A stretch of DNA of 64,000 bases from Melastoma dodecandrum (taxonomy: Eukaryota > Streptophyta > Magnoliopsida > Myrtales > Melastomataceae). The notes beneath the pieces are model-generated. The model searched no databases. It was not told where the DNA came from and was given only the letters and a program-made list of their open reading frames with translations. How positions within the stretch are numbered: the stretch's first letter is position 1; each line of letters starts with the position of its first letter. Both the position numbers and the translations under genes were made by a program. This document shows positions 45,545-56,096 of this stretch, piece after piece. The stretch is from assembly GCA_029817715.1 (NCBI GenBank), contig JARUPY010000290.1:992001-1056000 (forward strand), written 5' to 3'.

Positions 45545-46530
45545 GAATGTTTTATTATAAAAGTTTTAAGTAAGAACAACCATTTACATGTTGATTAAGG
45601 ATGTGAGACCAGTAAGAGATTTTAAAATCCCGTGATGCAAGGAATGCGTAAAACATTTATTTGTGGCCAAATGAGGCAAAACATTTAAGTAGGTCAATCC
45701 TTATCAATGTCACGAGACAATGAGACGTGATGATGCAAGTCATTGCTCCTCTTTATAAATTCTGATGATCTCGCGTGAAGATCAATGTCTAACCTCCAGC
45801 TAATAAATTTCTTTTTCGTCTCTCGCGTCTTAATTACATACGAATATGAGAAATATTCCATTCATTTTAACAGCCGCCGTAGTCATGTTACTCAAGGCCG
45901 CGGCTGACAGTCCTCCGTTGCACCAATGCAGGATCTTGAGGTTTCCCCTGGAAGGAAACAGGTACCAGTTTAAAGTATGCACTCTTATAATTTTTTTCTG
46001 CAGACATTACCGGTTGACAATTCCCATGGGAACCGTACAATCCCGGAGAAACATCGAGTTCGATCCGGGATATCGGGAGTGATGTCACCTGGCTGCCTTG
46101 TCGTCTGCCCGGTCATCCACTTCCACCGCCTTTAAGGATATAACGTACAAATTCTTTAGATATCTATTCAATTTATGTTAAAATGACTGTTGCCTCCTTC
46201 TCGTGCAGGTGCCCGGGCAGCCGATTTACGAGGCAAGACGTGATCAAAATAGTGCCCAATAATGACGAGTTTTGTAAGTCCTTGGGAAAGCGGAGAAATA
46301 GTAGGTGCAGATATCCAGGGGAATGTTGTTATACTCTCAAGTACCGAGATGATAGTATGTCGGAGGGGGTGCTCATCCATGAGACACTTACTTTTGGAGA
46401 CGTGGTCGCCGAATTTGTCATTGGGTAAGTGAGACTGGCATCCCTGGTCTGCATACTCTCACCACGTTACGGCTCAATTACACCAGTTGGTTTTGTTCTG
46501 TAGGTGTGGATACAGACAGACGTCAACAGA
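45545..46530 (+). repeat. Duplicated segment, right copy (pairs with 25494-26504)
   Basis: Same order of promoter, exons and introns as 25494-26504, in the same direction, about 20 kb away. Exon 3 is 216 bp in both copies. Confidence 0.85.
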
Positions 46531-47362
46531 ACATCTCGCCCTGTTGAATTTTATCTCCCTGGGACTTGGAATGCTCGGGATTCCATCCCAGCTTCATCGC
46601 CACGGGATTCAAAATGTGGTCGGGCATTGTCTGAACGCTACTGTCAACGACGGGAGCTTCATCTTGTTGGAAAAGGTTTTGATGATGAGCCAGAACTCTG
46701 TGCCACAGAAGGTCGAACATTCTTGGCTTTGATGATGAGCCTGACCCTCTGTACTACAGAAGGTCGAACATTCTATTCTACAGAAGCTTCTATTATTAAG
46801 GACTTCTTGTAAGAATTATTTTTGTAATTAAATGATTAGTTTTCAATTATTTAATTACGAAATATGCTTAATTTGATTAAGATATTTATCTGATCAAATT
46901 ACCACGATTTGGTTTCCAAATAATTATATTAGAGATATTATCTCTTATAGAAGGAAATATATCTTCTATATATGGAAAGGTTCTACTAGACGGTCTACAG
47001 GCTTCTGTAAGCTTAATTGACCTCTATACGACCGTTATTTGCAAACCTATCACTACCACCTGTCTAGATGCGTCCTCCTATGTATCTTTAACAGGATGGA
47101 ACGAATTATCACTAATGGAAATAAATCTTCGATTATTTTCATTTGTAGAAGGCTATCGAGCAGAACCTTCTGCGATACCTTCTGTGCTGCATTATTTAGG
47201 GAAACTATCATATTCTTATTTTAATTTGATATGATTATCTTCCTTGCTGAATGTATGCACGTGTATATCATTTTGTCTATTTTGTAAACTAACTTTTAAT
47301 TTCTTGTTTTGCAGATTTCGTTTTTATCTTTTCCCATTTATATTTTCTTCTTAGACTTTGTG

Positions 47363-47370
47363 TATAAAAG
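47363..47370 (+). promoter_or_regulatory. TATA box of the SIRE LTR
   Basis: TATAAAAG, followed by a CT/CA-rich stretch. The same box is at 57557-57564 in the 3' LTR. Confidence 0.7.
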
Positions 47371-47702
47371 GCCATGCTCTCTCTCCCACACACACATATA
47401 TATACATACAGAACATCCATTTTCCCTTATCCCATTCTGATAAGAGAGTGCGTGTGCTTGAGCTTTAGTTCTTTCATTCGTTCGAGTTAGTCACACGAAG
47501 AGCACTACCAACGGAATGCTGCATCGTCGGTGAAGTCTTCTGGGAGAGTGACTCGGGGGCTCGAGGGACTCGGTTGGAAGCTGCAGGATACGTTGTTGGA
47601 AGCGTTGTGTACGTGGGCAACGTGCAGCGGGCCGGAGAGAAGGGCAGAACCCCGGGAGCACAGAAGGTGAGGGACTAACCAGCTTCTGTTGTGTAGAGCT
47701 CT

Positions 47703-47990
47703 GTGTGCAGGAACCTCAGGACAGGGGGAACGCTGTCACCTCAGGACAAGAGGAAGGTTGTCACCTCAGGACAGGGGGAACGCTGTCACCTCAGGACAAG
47801 AGGAAGGTTGTCACCTCAGGACAGGAGGAAGGCTGTCACCCCAGAACAGAGGGAACGCTGTTCAACCTCAGGACAGGAGGAAGGCTGTCACCTCAGGACA
47901 GGAGGAAGGCTGTCACCCCAGAACAGAGGGCACGTTGTTCATCCTAGGACAAAGGATACGTTGTCCACCCTAAGACAAAGGGAACGTTGT
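47703..47990 (+). repeat. 25-bp tandem array in the SIRE LTR
   Basis: About eleven units of ACCTCAGGACAGGGGGAACG plus CTGTC, with AAGAGGAAGG variants. Copied at 57897-58184. Open frames through it reflect periodicity only. Confidence 0.85.
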
Positions 47991-48104
47991 CTACTTGCGT
48001 AGGGTTCGCTACGTACTCGCGTGGGGTACGCCACGAAGTCGTTATCCTTGAGGGATTGCGCACTTGCTACCTTGTTAGTCACGTTAACACGTGCAACCCT
48101 CTGT

Positions 48105-48860
48105 AGAGCAGAACCTTAAGGTCTGAATCTACTTTAGTGCAGAACCTTACGGTCTGTACAACTCTCTGTAGTACAGAATCCTACGGGTCTGTGCATACAT
48201 TTTCCTTGTCACTTTTGCTACAGAACCTCACGGTCTGTTCAGTAGAAGGTCGACTACCCTTGGTACAGAATCTTTCAGATCTGTGCTTTTCAATTAAGTC
48301 ATTTCCTATACAGAACCTTCTGTTGTGGATTGACATACTCGGTACAGAACCTTACGGTCTGTGCTATACCTTCTGTGATACAGAATCCTTGGATCTGTTC
48401 TATAGAAGGTTGACGTCTCTAGTACAGAATCACTTGATCTGTGCTATAGAAGGTTAACATATTCGACACAGAACCCCTCTGGTCTGTGTTGTGCCTAAGT
48501 CTCTTCGACACATAACCCTCTGTGTTGTGCCTACCCTCTTCGACACAGAACCCTCTGGTCTGTGTTGTGCCTAAGCTTCTTCGACACAGAACCCTCTGGT
48601 CTGTGTTGTGCCTACCCTCTTCGACACAGAACCCTCTGGTCTGTGTTGTGCCCAAGCTTCTTCGACACAGAACCTTCTGGTCTGTGTTGTGCCTTACCCT
48701 CTACGATACAAAACCTTTTGGTCTGTATTGAGCCTAAGTTACTATAGTACAGAACCTCAGTGTTTGTGCTTCGTAACAAACCTCTACGGCACAGAACCTT
48801 CTGATATGTGTTCTGCCACTCAAGCCTCTATTGTACAGAACCATACGGGTTTGCTTTTGG
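48105..48860 (+). repeat. Array of about 18 covarying hairpin units in the SIRE LTR
   Basis: Units of 20-24 bp of the form ACAGA-A-NN, short loop, NN-TCTGT recur every 30-60 bp. Examples: 48137-48159 (CAGAACC/GGTCTG), 48171-48194 (GAATCC/GGGTC), 48263-48285 (ATCT/AGAT), 48378-48400 (ATCC/GGAT), 48422-48444 (ATCA/TGAT). The outer ACAGA/TCTGT is nearly fixed, the bulged A is fixed, and inner bases change in pairs. From 48470 to 48710 six units sit in 41-bp tandem repeats ending GTTGTGCCTA. The same array is at 58300-59010. Confidence 0.8.
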
Positions 48861-49135
48861 TTGCTATCACTTGTGTAATTTGTACTGAGATACATTTGAG
48901 TGGAAACCATCCAAATATCTGGGTGAAGAGTGGACGTAAGCAATTTGCTGAACCACTATAAAAATCCTTGTGTCCATTAAACAAATTTGCGTACACAATC
49001 AAACGTTCTGTCTTACAGAAACTTACAGGCTCTGTTTAACAGAAGCTTTTCATTCCGCTGCGGGGTAAAACGAAAAAGGGTTAAAATCCAATTTTGGAGA
49101 TTAACACTAATTCACCCCCCTCTTAGTGTAACAAT

Positions 49136-49147
49136 TGGTATCAGAGC
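49136..49147 (+). other. Primer binding site of the SIRE-type element
   Basis: TGGTATCAGAGC, the exact initiator tRNA-Met complement, 2 bp after the LTR. Confidence 0.92.
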
Positions 49148-49207
49148 GGGTTCAACAGAGGCTTAACAGCTTGTTGTAGATCCTTGAAAAGCTCTTTCCA
49201 ACTACAC

Positions 49208-49450
49208 CCGCTACTGCACAGAAGCTTTAAGCTCTGTGAAAATCTACTTGGTTCTATTCTGTAGAAGCCTACGCTCTATCAGAATCAACCCGCTACTGCA
49301 CAGAAGCTTTAAGCTCTGTGAAAGTCTACTTGGTTCTATTCTGTAGAAGCCTACGCTCTATCAGAATCAACCCGCTACTGCACAGAAGCTTTAAGCTCTG
49401 TGAAAATCAACTTGGTTCTATTCTGTAGAAGCTTACGCTCTATCAGAATT
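49208..49450 (+). repeat. Three 82-bp tandem units in the leader
   Basis: Units start at 49208, 49290 and 49372. Each holds two hairpins: CACAGAAGCTTTAAGCTCTG and TGTAGAAGCCTACGCTCTA. More single hairpins follow to 49770, ending just before the gag ATG. Confidence 0.85.
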
Positions 49451-49789
49451 TAACCTCTGTTCCACAGAAGCACCTTGTTCTGTGAGAAACGATTTGTTGC
49501 TCTACTTTGTAGAAGCATACGGTACATTCTACAGAAGCATACTCTCTATAAATATCACATTTGGCATTTTGTCTCTGTTCTGCAGAAGCTTACTGCTCTG
49601 CATTCAACAACTGCCACCCGAAAACAAATTCTCAGTTCTGTCATATTGACACTCGTGCTCTGTTTAACAGAGGCCTGATTGTTAACTTGACGACTGACTT
49701 CTACCCAATAGAAGCTTGCTTCTTTGTTGAGGTTCTATTCGTCAACGTTCTATTCTATAGAAGCATAATACTCTATACGAATCGAACAC

Positions 49790-50812
49790 ATGGCTGAAAA
49801 CTATAATGTGCCTAAACCACATGTTGGGAATCCTCCCATTTTCGATGGTAAGAATTTTTCCTATTGGAAAATTCGTATGAGCGCATTTGTTGATGCTATT
49901 GACGAAGACTTATGGTCTTATATAGAAGATGGTCCCCCTTCTATACCAGAGAACCAACAATTTGATCGAGAAGGTCATCCTACACGGGAATACCTTAAGA
50001 TCAGACGACTCACTAAAACGGCAAAGTATTTGATGTTCAATGCTATGTCAGAAGGTGAATTCGTCAAAGTTTCAACTTGCACTTCGGGCAAGGAAATCTG
50101 GGATAAACTTGTCACCATGTATATTGGGACAGACCAGATAAGAGAAACTAAGGTGAATTTCTTAATTCACCAATATGAAAATTTCACTATGAAGGCTGAT
50201 GAATCTGTAGAACAGATGTTCCAGAGACTTAACCTTCTAGTTGATGCCCTAACTCATCTGGGCAAAACCTATCAAAACTCTGAGCTAGTTCGAAAGGTTC
50301 TGCGTACTCTACCCAAATCTTGGGAAGCCAAGAAAACGGCTATAGAGGAAGCTAAAGACCTCTCTACTCTTCGACTAGATCAGTTGATGAGCTCCTTAAT
50401 CTCGTATGAGATGGAAAGATCCTCTCAACCTGATATAAAGAGAGCACCTGTAGCTTTCAGAGCATCAGAAGAACCTACAGAAGGTTCAGATGATGAAGCA
50501 GAAGCTGATTCGGATGATGAACTTGCAATGATAGCTAAACGCCTTTTGCGGTTCGCCTCCAAAAAGCGCTTCAACAAGAGAAGCCAAAATCACATGGACC
50601 CAAAATCGGTCACGTGTTATAAATGCAAAAAGAAAGGGCATTACAGTATAGAATGTCCTTTACTTAAAGAAAAGGAGAAACCTTCTCCTAAACACAAGTT
50701 CAAGAAAGCAATAGCTTCTTGGGCAGAACTTGATGATTCTGATGATGAGGAAGCACAAATGTGCCTCACAACTCACACAGAAACTCAAAATGAACTTAAT
50801 ACCTGCTTTTAA
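49790..50812 (+). CDS. gag: Gag of the SIRE-type element
   Basis: 340 codons from ATG 49790. It opens with FDGKNFSYWKIRMSAF (residues about 19-34), the Copia UBN2/Gag start, continues with EIWDKLVTMYIGT and SLISYEMERS, and has a CCHC zinc knuckle CYKCKKKGHYSIEC at about 271-284. It makes the cytoplasmic virus-like particle and binds RNA. It ends at TAA 50810-50812. The pol frame is the same frame, so this stop is the only thing separating Gag from Pol. Whether that is a normal readthrough site or a mutation cannot be decided from one copy. Confidence 0.9.
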   Translation: MAENYNVPKPHVGNPPIFDGKNFSYWKIRMSAFVDAIDEDLWSYIEDGPPSIPENQQFDREGHPTREYLKIRRLTKTAKYLMFNAMSEGEFVKVSTCTSGKEIWDKLVTMYIGTDQIRETKVNFLIHQYENFTMKADESVEQMFQRLNLLVDALTHLGKTYQNSELVRKVLRTLPKSWEAKKTAIEEAKDLSTLRLDQLMSSLISYEMERSSQPDIKRAPVAFRASEEPTEGSDDEAEADSDDELAMIAKRLLRFASKKRFNKRSQNHMDPKSVTCYKCKKKGHYSIECPLLKEKEKPSPKHKFKKAIASWAELDDSDDEEAQMCLTTHTETQNELNTCF

Positions 50813-53507
50813 ACAGAAACTGTTGAAAGTGAATGGTATTTGGATAGTGGATGCTCCAGGCACATCACCGGAGACCCATCCAAATTCTCTCAACTGACTC
50901 TACAATGTGGAGGGTCGGTTAAATTCGGTGACAATAGCAAAGGCTCTGTCATTGGCAAAGGTACCATTGGAAGTTCTGACTCCATGGTCATCGATGAGGT
51001 TCTGTTGGTTACAGAACTCAAACATAATTTGCTGAGCATTAGCCAGCTTTGTGACAAAGGTTATAAAATAACTTTTGATCAAGACAAGTGTTCTGGAATC
51101 CTAGATAATGAAGTTCGCTTCATTGGAAATCAGAAAAGGAACATCTATACCTTGACTCAGAATAGCTTCTGTACTATAGAAAATTGCCTTCTAACAGTCA
51201 AAGATGAAAGCCTATTATGGCATAGAAGGTTGGGACACTCCAACTTCAAACTGCTATCCAAGCTTGTGAGAAAGGATTTAGTTAAGGGTTTACCTAACAT
51301 CCGTTTCGAGCATGACAGTTTCTGTGAAGCATGTTCACTTGGAAAACAAACTAAATCTTCATTCAAATCTAAGAATGAAGTTTCTACTTCTCAACCTCTT
51401 GAACTTCTACATATGGATCTATTCGGACCTACTATAGTTCAGAGTGTCGGCGTTAGAAGGTATTGTCTAGTTGTGGTTGATGACTACTCTAGATACACGT
51501 GGGTTAAATTTCTAACTCACAAAAGCGATGCTTTTGAAACTTTCATTAAGCTAGCTAAGAAATTACATAATGAAACTTGATCTTCTGTGAAAGCTATAAG
51601 AACGGATCATGGTACTGAGTTTGAAAATCATGACTTCGCTACTTTCTGTGACGAACATGGTATCGATCACAATTTTTCTGCTCTTATACTCCTCAACAGA
51701 ATGAAGTAGCAGAACGGAAAAATAGAACTCTAATAGACATGGCTAGAACCATGATGTGTGAGAGCTCTGCTCCACAGATCCTATGGGCAGAAGCTGTTAA
51801 TACAGCCTGCTACATATCAAACAGGGTTCTACTTAGACCCATACTTGAGAAAACTCCCTATCAACTATACAGGGGGAGAAAACCGAACATATCCTATTTC
51901 TACTCCTTTGGAAGTCCATGTTTTATCTTGAGACCTTCTAAGGACAATTTGGGAAAGTTCGAAGCTAAGACAGATGAGGGCATCTTTCTTGGATACTCTC
52001 TATCTAGCAAAGCTTACAGAGTTTTAAACAAAAGAACTTCTTCTATAGAGGAGTCTATTAATGTAAAAATTAATGACCTACCTACTATCAATACAAGAGA
52101 TATTATATCTCTAGAACCTACAGAAGATGCTGTAGAATCTCCACCCTCTACGAAAGAGAAGGGTGAACCCTCTGTTCATGAATCTAACTTGAACAAACAA
52201 ATGATCATTCTGAAGAACATTCTCAGAATAATCAACAAAGCGATATTAGAGCACCTGCTCTTTATCAAAGACGGCATCCTATAGACCAAGTCATAGGAGA
52301 TCTTAACAGAGGTATACAGACAAGACGCTCTGTAAATGCCTTCTATGAACACTCGGCTTTTCTATCACAGAAAGAGCCAGAGAATATTGATGAAGCCCTC
52401 AACGATCCAGATTGGATACTTGCTATGCAAGAGGAGCTTGAACAATTTGAACGGAGCAAAGTGTGGTCACTTGTTCCTAAACCTGGTAACCGTTCCATCA
52501 TTGGGACTAAATGGGTTTTCAGGAACAAACTAAATGAGTCAGGCATTGTTGTGAGGAACAAGGCTCGGCTCGTTGCAAAAGGGTACTCTCAACATGAGGG
52601 TATCGATTTTGATGAGACGTTTGCTCTTGTAGCTCGTGTAGAGGCAATACGAATGTTATTAGCCTATGCTTGCTTTAACAACTTTAAGTTGTATCAAATG
52701 GACGTAAAAAGTGCATTCCTCAATGGAGAAATCAAGGAAGAGGTCTACGTAAGTCAACCTCCTGGTTTCGAGGATCTGCAACACAGAGACTACGTCTATA
52801 AACTCTCCAAAGCTCTATATGGCCTTAAACAGGCTCCTAGAGCATGGTATGAGAAACTTAGCTCCTTCCTTGTCGAAAAGGGCTACAATAGAGGAAGAGT
52901 AGATACTACTCTCTTTCTCAAACACAGAAGCAATCATCTCATTGTTGTCCAGATCTATGTCGATGACATTATCTTTGGATCAACTGATGAAACGCTCTGT
53001 GATGAATTCTCCAAGCTCATGACAAGTGAGTTTGAGATGAGCATGATGGGAGAACTTACGTTCTTCCTTGGTTTACAAATTCAGCAATCTGCAGAAGGTA
53101 CATTCTTACATCAAGAAAAGTACACTAAGCAGCTTCTGAAGAAATTCGGCCTAGAAGGCACGAAACCTTTGTCTACTCCAATGGGTACAAATACTCAATT
53201 GGACAAAGACGAAAACGGTAAAGAATTGGATAGTAAGCTCTACCGAAGCACGATAGGTTCTCTTCTGTACCTTACATCTTCCAAACCAGACATACTATTT
53301 TGTGTGTGCCTCTGTGCTAGATTTCAATCAGTACCTAAAGAGTCTCACCTGACTGCAGTCAAGAGAATCTTTAGATATCTACAGGGTTCTGTTAGTGTGG
53401 AATACGTTAACACTGAACACCAATTGGCTGATATCCTTACTAAACCTCTGGATAAAGAAAAATTTTTCTTTTTTAGAAGTGAATTAGGAATCTGCCATCC
53501 TCTTTAA
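50813..53507 (+). pseudogene. pol: Pol of the SIRE-type element, broken and lacking most of RNase H
   Basis: Protease with WYLDSGCSRHITG (near 50838), pre-integrase (LLWHRRLGHSN), integrase (LHMDLFGPT, RTDHGTEFEN, PQQNEVAERKNRTL, FLGYS), RT ([34 protein letters not shown]) and the final [18 protein letters not shown]. Lesions: TGA 51578-51580, a shift near 51690 in integrase, and another near 52200-52290 before RT. After FRYLQGS (about 53390) the sequence passes directly to [11 protein letters not shown]; about 110-120 residues of RNase H, including the DADWAG and CDN motifs, are absent. Both LTRs share the recent age, so the copy probably moved with helper proteins. Confidence 0.88.
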
Positions 53508-54296
53508 TGTCTTTCAGAAGACAAAAAGTTAAGTAAGAACTTCAAAAACTTACTACAGAAGGTACACTTTCGTACACTTCATCATAGAAGGTAGAATCAT
53601 CTACACTCTGCCATATAGAAGGTACATTTATTTGTGCACTTCATTACAGAAGGTATAATCTTCTGTTTCTACTCTACAGAAGGTACATGCTTGTACTCTT
53701 CACTATAGAAGGTAGAATTTTTAGCCTTCTATACAATAAAAGCTTGAAATTACCATCTATCTTATAGAAGGTATAACGATATGTATACCTTAAATCTAAC
53801 TTTGGTAATTTCCAATTAATTGGAAGTTTACGTCTGGAGATATCAATTATCATCCAATAAAATATTTAGATATAATCAGAGTCAAATAAAATATTTGTTC
53901 TGATCAATATCATTTCTATTAGGAAATTAATAATCCTAATAATATATTTTGGATATAATATCCATAATATTTGGCTCTTCTACACTGAAGAAGCTTGCAA
54001 CAGAAGGTTATGAAACCACCTTCTGCGTTGCAGAACCGTCAGATTTCCTATTATAATAAGGAAACAAATATTCCCCATATATTCTGATGCATGTCATTCG
54101 TGAAATGACAGTTTTTCATCTTGAAAAATCAAAATCATGAGTATTTTGGGCGGGAGAATATTTTCTTCCCAAAAAGAAGGCATTCGGAGGCTGGTTAAAA
54201 TCATTAACCGTGACTCTCCTTCTTCACACTTCATCTTCAACTCTGAAACTTCCCTGTTCTTGCCCTAACCTCAAAACTTTCGATTTCTCTGTGTCC
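53508..54296 (+). other. Spacer between pol and the extra ORF
   Basis: 53560-53780 holds seven or more AGAAGGTA-type strings, looser relatives of the hairpin units. 53790-54180 is AT-rich. Two short CT-rich stretches precede ATG 54297. Confidence 0.6.
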
Positions 54297-56096
54297 ATGG
54301 CACCCAAAGTGAAATCCCTGAGGAAAAAGGCTAAGGCCGGAAGAAAGAAGGCTCGCGCCTCTGGATCGGAGAAGCCTGCATCCTCTGCAAGCAGGACTCC
54401 ACCCCCTTCCTCGCCGGAGAAATCCATCTCTCCTGCGAAGGACCAGACCATTGCTGCCGTTGAGACTCTCGATGGCATGCCTCTCATCTCCACAGACGAA
54501 GGGCCCTCAAAAGTCCAAGTCTCCGTGGAAGATACTACCCAGAAGGAACCTCCGATCATCATGACGATGGTACCCTCTGTCTCTGAGCCTTCTGTGCCTG
54601 AGTGCTCTGTTCCTAAGGCCTCTGTCAAAGGTTCTACTGCGACAAGTGAAACACTCCCTGTCGCCCCTACTGCTGAGATTGTCGCATCTGATGAGGAGGT
54701 GGAGATCCCCCCTGCTGATGATGTGCCTGGTGAGGCTGACACGGAAGTTCCTACTCCGGTCTTCACTGTCTCTCCTGATCTCAAGCTGAAAGGAGTAGCT
54801 TCTGAGATTCAGAAGGCTTCGCAGAAGCCTGCGGCCACTCCTACCAAAAAGCTTCTCCATGATGCCATGAAACCCGGAGGAGTTTCCTCTAGGACCAGGC
54901 TGAAACGGAAAGAGCCTGAGACCGTCAGCACCTCTATCGTTGATATGGCTGCCAAAAAGACCAAGTCCCCAGAGAAACTTGTTCCTGAGGACACCTTCGC
55001 AGAGGACCTGGATTCGTATATCTTTCCGGTATATCCTATTGTCTCTAAGAAGGAGATTGAAACTGTTTTGGCCGATGATAAATTGCCTAAGTGTGATGCT
55101 GCGGGTAGGCAGATTGCCTCCTTTAAGCGGATCGACTTTAACTGGTTTGCGGCTAATGGACTTGATATTGCCCCTCTGCTGGATAGAATTGGTTTGAAAA
55201 CCTTCTGTGAGACCTATGCAGAGATGCCTGTCTCTCGTTTGAGAGAGTTCTATGCGAACATCACGTTCCATGAACAGGGCCCGCATGCAAAGTTCATAAA
55301 GACAGTCATTGAAGGGGTCACACTGGTATTCTCTGCCCATGATGTGAATCAATTGTTCTGCTGTGAGGAATATGATCCTCTGATGGACATGGGAAAAGAA
55401 GAATCCTATAGCATCATTCTGGGACAGAAGGTCAATGCGACCAAGTACCTTGAGTCCACCAAGTTGGATCTCAAAACACGCATTCTGCATCGCGTGGTTC
55501 TGTTCTGCCTTCTGCCAAGTACTAGAAGCATCGACACCATCACCTCCAATGATGCGACGTTGATGGCTCATATCCTGAAGGGTATTCCCTTTAATCTTGG
55601 TTTGCTGGTGTTCTCCCACATGAAAAGATGCTGCAATACGGCTGGGAAAGCTCTCCCTTATGGCCAGGTAATTGCCGGCCTTCTGAAATTAGCTCGTGTC
55701 TCTACTGATGCTTCTACTTTTCAAGAAAAGTGGAAAGTTGGCACTTTTGGACAACAAATTATAGCCAGCATGCATTATGTGAGGAAGGGCTCTACCTGGA
55801 CCCTGAAAGGGAGGTCACAGGATTCTGCGCTTGATGATGAGGATAAGCTTCTGGAGGCCAAGAAGAATGCTGAAGCATCTTCTACTCGACCCTCTGCTGC
55901 TACGCCTGCTGGTCGGAGACGTCCTTCATCATCTGCTGAAGCTCAAGTCACTGTGGATAACACTGCTCTCCTCAATCTTGGGGAAGACATCCGCGTCCTT
56001 CAGCGAATGGTCACTGACCTGTTTCGCTTAGTGGAACGCCAGGACAAGCTTCTGCGCAAACTTCTGGAAAAGGATTCTGCTGAGTCTGAGGAGTGA
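54297..56096 (+). CDS. Extra ORF (ORF3) of the SIRE-type element
   Basis: 599 codons from ATG 54297 (TCCATGG context; the longer frame to 54210 starts with GTG). It is intact. Residues 1-30 are basic (KVKSLRKKAKAGRKKA), about 30-230 are Ser/Pro/Glu-rich and disordered-looking, 235-470 is globular (DFNWFAANGLDIAPLL, RLREFYANITFHEQG, GVTLVFSAHDVNQLF), resembling the putative plant transposon protein domain, and the end (about 560-595) looks like a coiled coil (RVLQRMVTDLFRLVERQDKL). SIRE elements carry such an ORF, sometimes called env-like, but no signal peptide or membrane segment is visible. A nuclear or RNA-binding role is as likely. Function is unknown. Confidence 0.82.
   Translation: MAPKVKSLRKKAKAGRKKARASGSEKPASSASRTPPPSSPEKSISPAKDQTIAAVETLDGMPLISTDEGPSKVQVSVEDTTQKEPPIIMTMVPSVSEPSVPECSVPKASVKGSTATSETLPVAPTAEIVASDEEVEIPPADDVPGEADTEVPTPVFTVSPDLKLKGVASEIQKASQKPAATPTKKLLHDAMKPGGVSSRTRLKRKEPETVSTSIVDMAAKKTKSPEKLVPEDTFAEDLDSYIFPVYPIVSKKEIETVLADDKLPKCDAAGRQIASFKRIDFNWFAANGLDIAPLLDRIGLKTFCETYAEMPVSRLREFYANITFHEQGPHAKFIKTVIEGVTLVFSAHDVNQLFCCEEYDPLMDMGKEESYSIILGQKVNATKYLESTKLDLKTRILHRVVLFCLLPSTRSIDTITSNDATLMAHILKGIPFNLGLLVFSHMKRCCNTAGKALPYGQVIAGLLKLARVSTDASTFQEKWKVGTFGQQIIASMHYVRKGSTWTLKGRSQDSALDDEDKLLEAKKNAEASSTRPSAATPAGRRRPSSSAEAQVTVDNTALLNLGEDIRVLQRMVTDLFRLVERQDKLLRKLLEKDSAESEE

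Larger units (their letters stand above)
46665..49133 (+). repeat. 5' LTR of the SIRE-type element
   Basis: 2469 bp from TGTTGGAAAAGG to TTAGTGTAACA. Contents: TATA box at 47363-47370, a 25-bp array (47703-47990), then hairpin units and 41-bp tandem units (48100-48860). Confidence 0.93.

Noticed and set aside
47689..48196. Repeat-rich ORFs in the SIRE LTR (also 57883-58196)
   Set aside because: 25-bp repeats translated in three frames; no start context or conserved domain.
48105..48860. CRISPR array
   Set aside because: Plant DNA; units are imperfect palindromes with changing stems and irregular spacing inside an LTR.
54507..55619. Minus ORF of 370 codons
   Set aside because: Complement of the well-supported extra ORF; no domain and unusual composition.
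54297..56096. Viral envelope protein
   Set aside because: No signal peptide, membrane segment or glycoprotein pattern; the name env-like is historical for SIRE elements.
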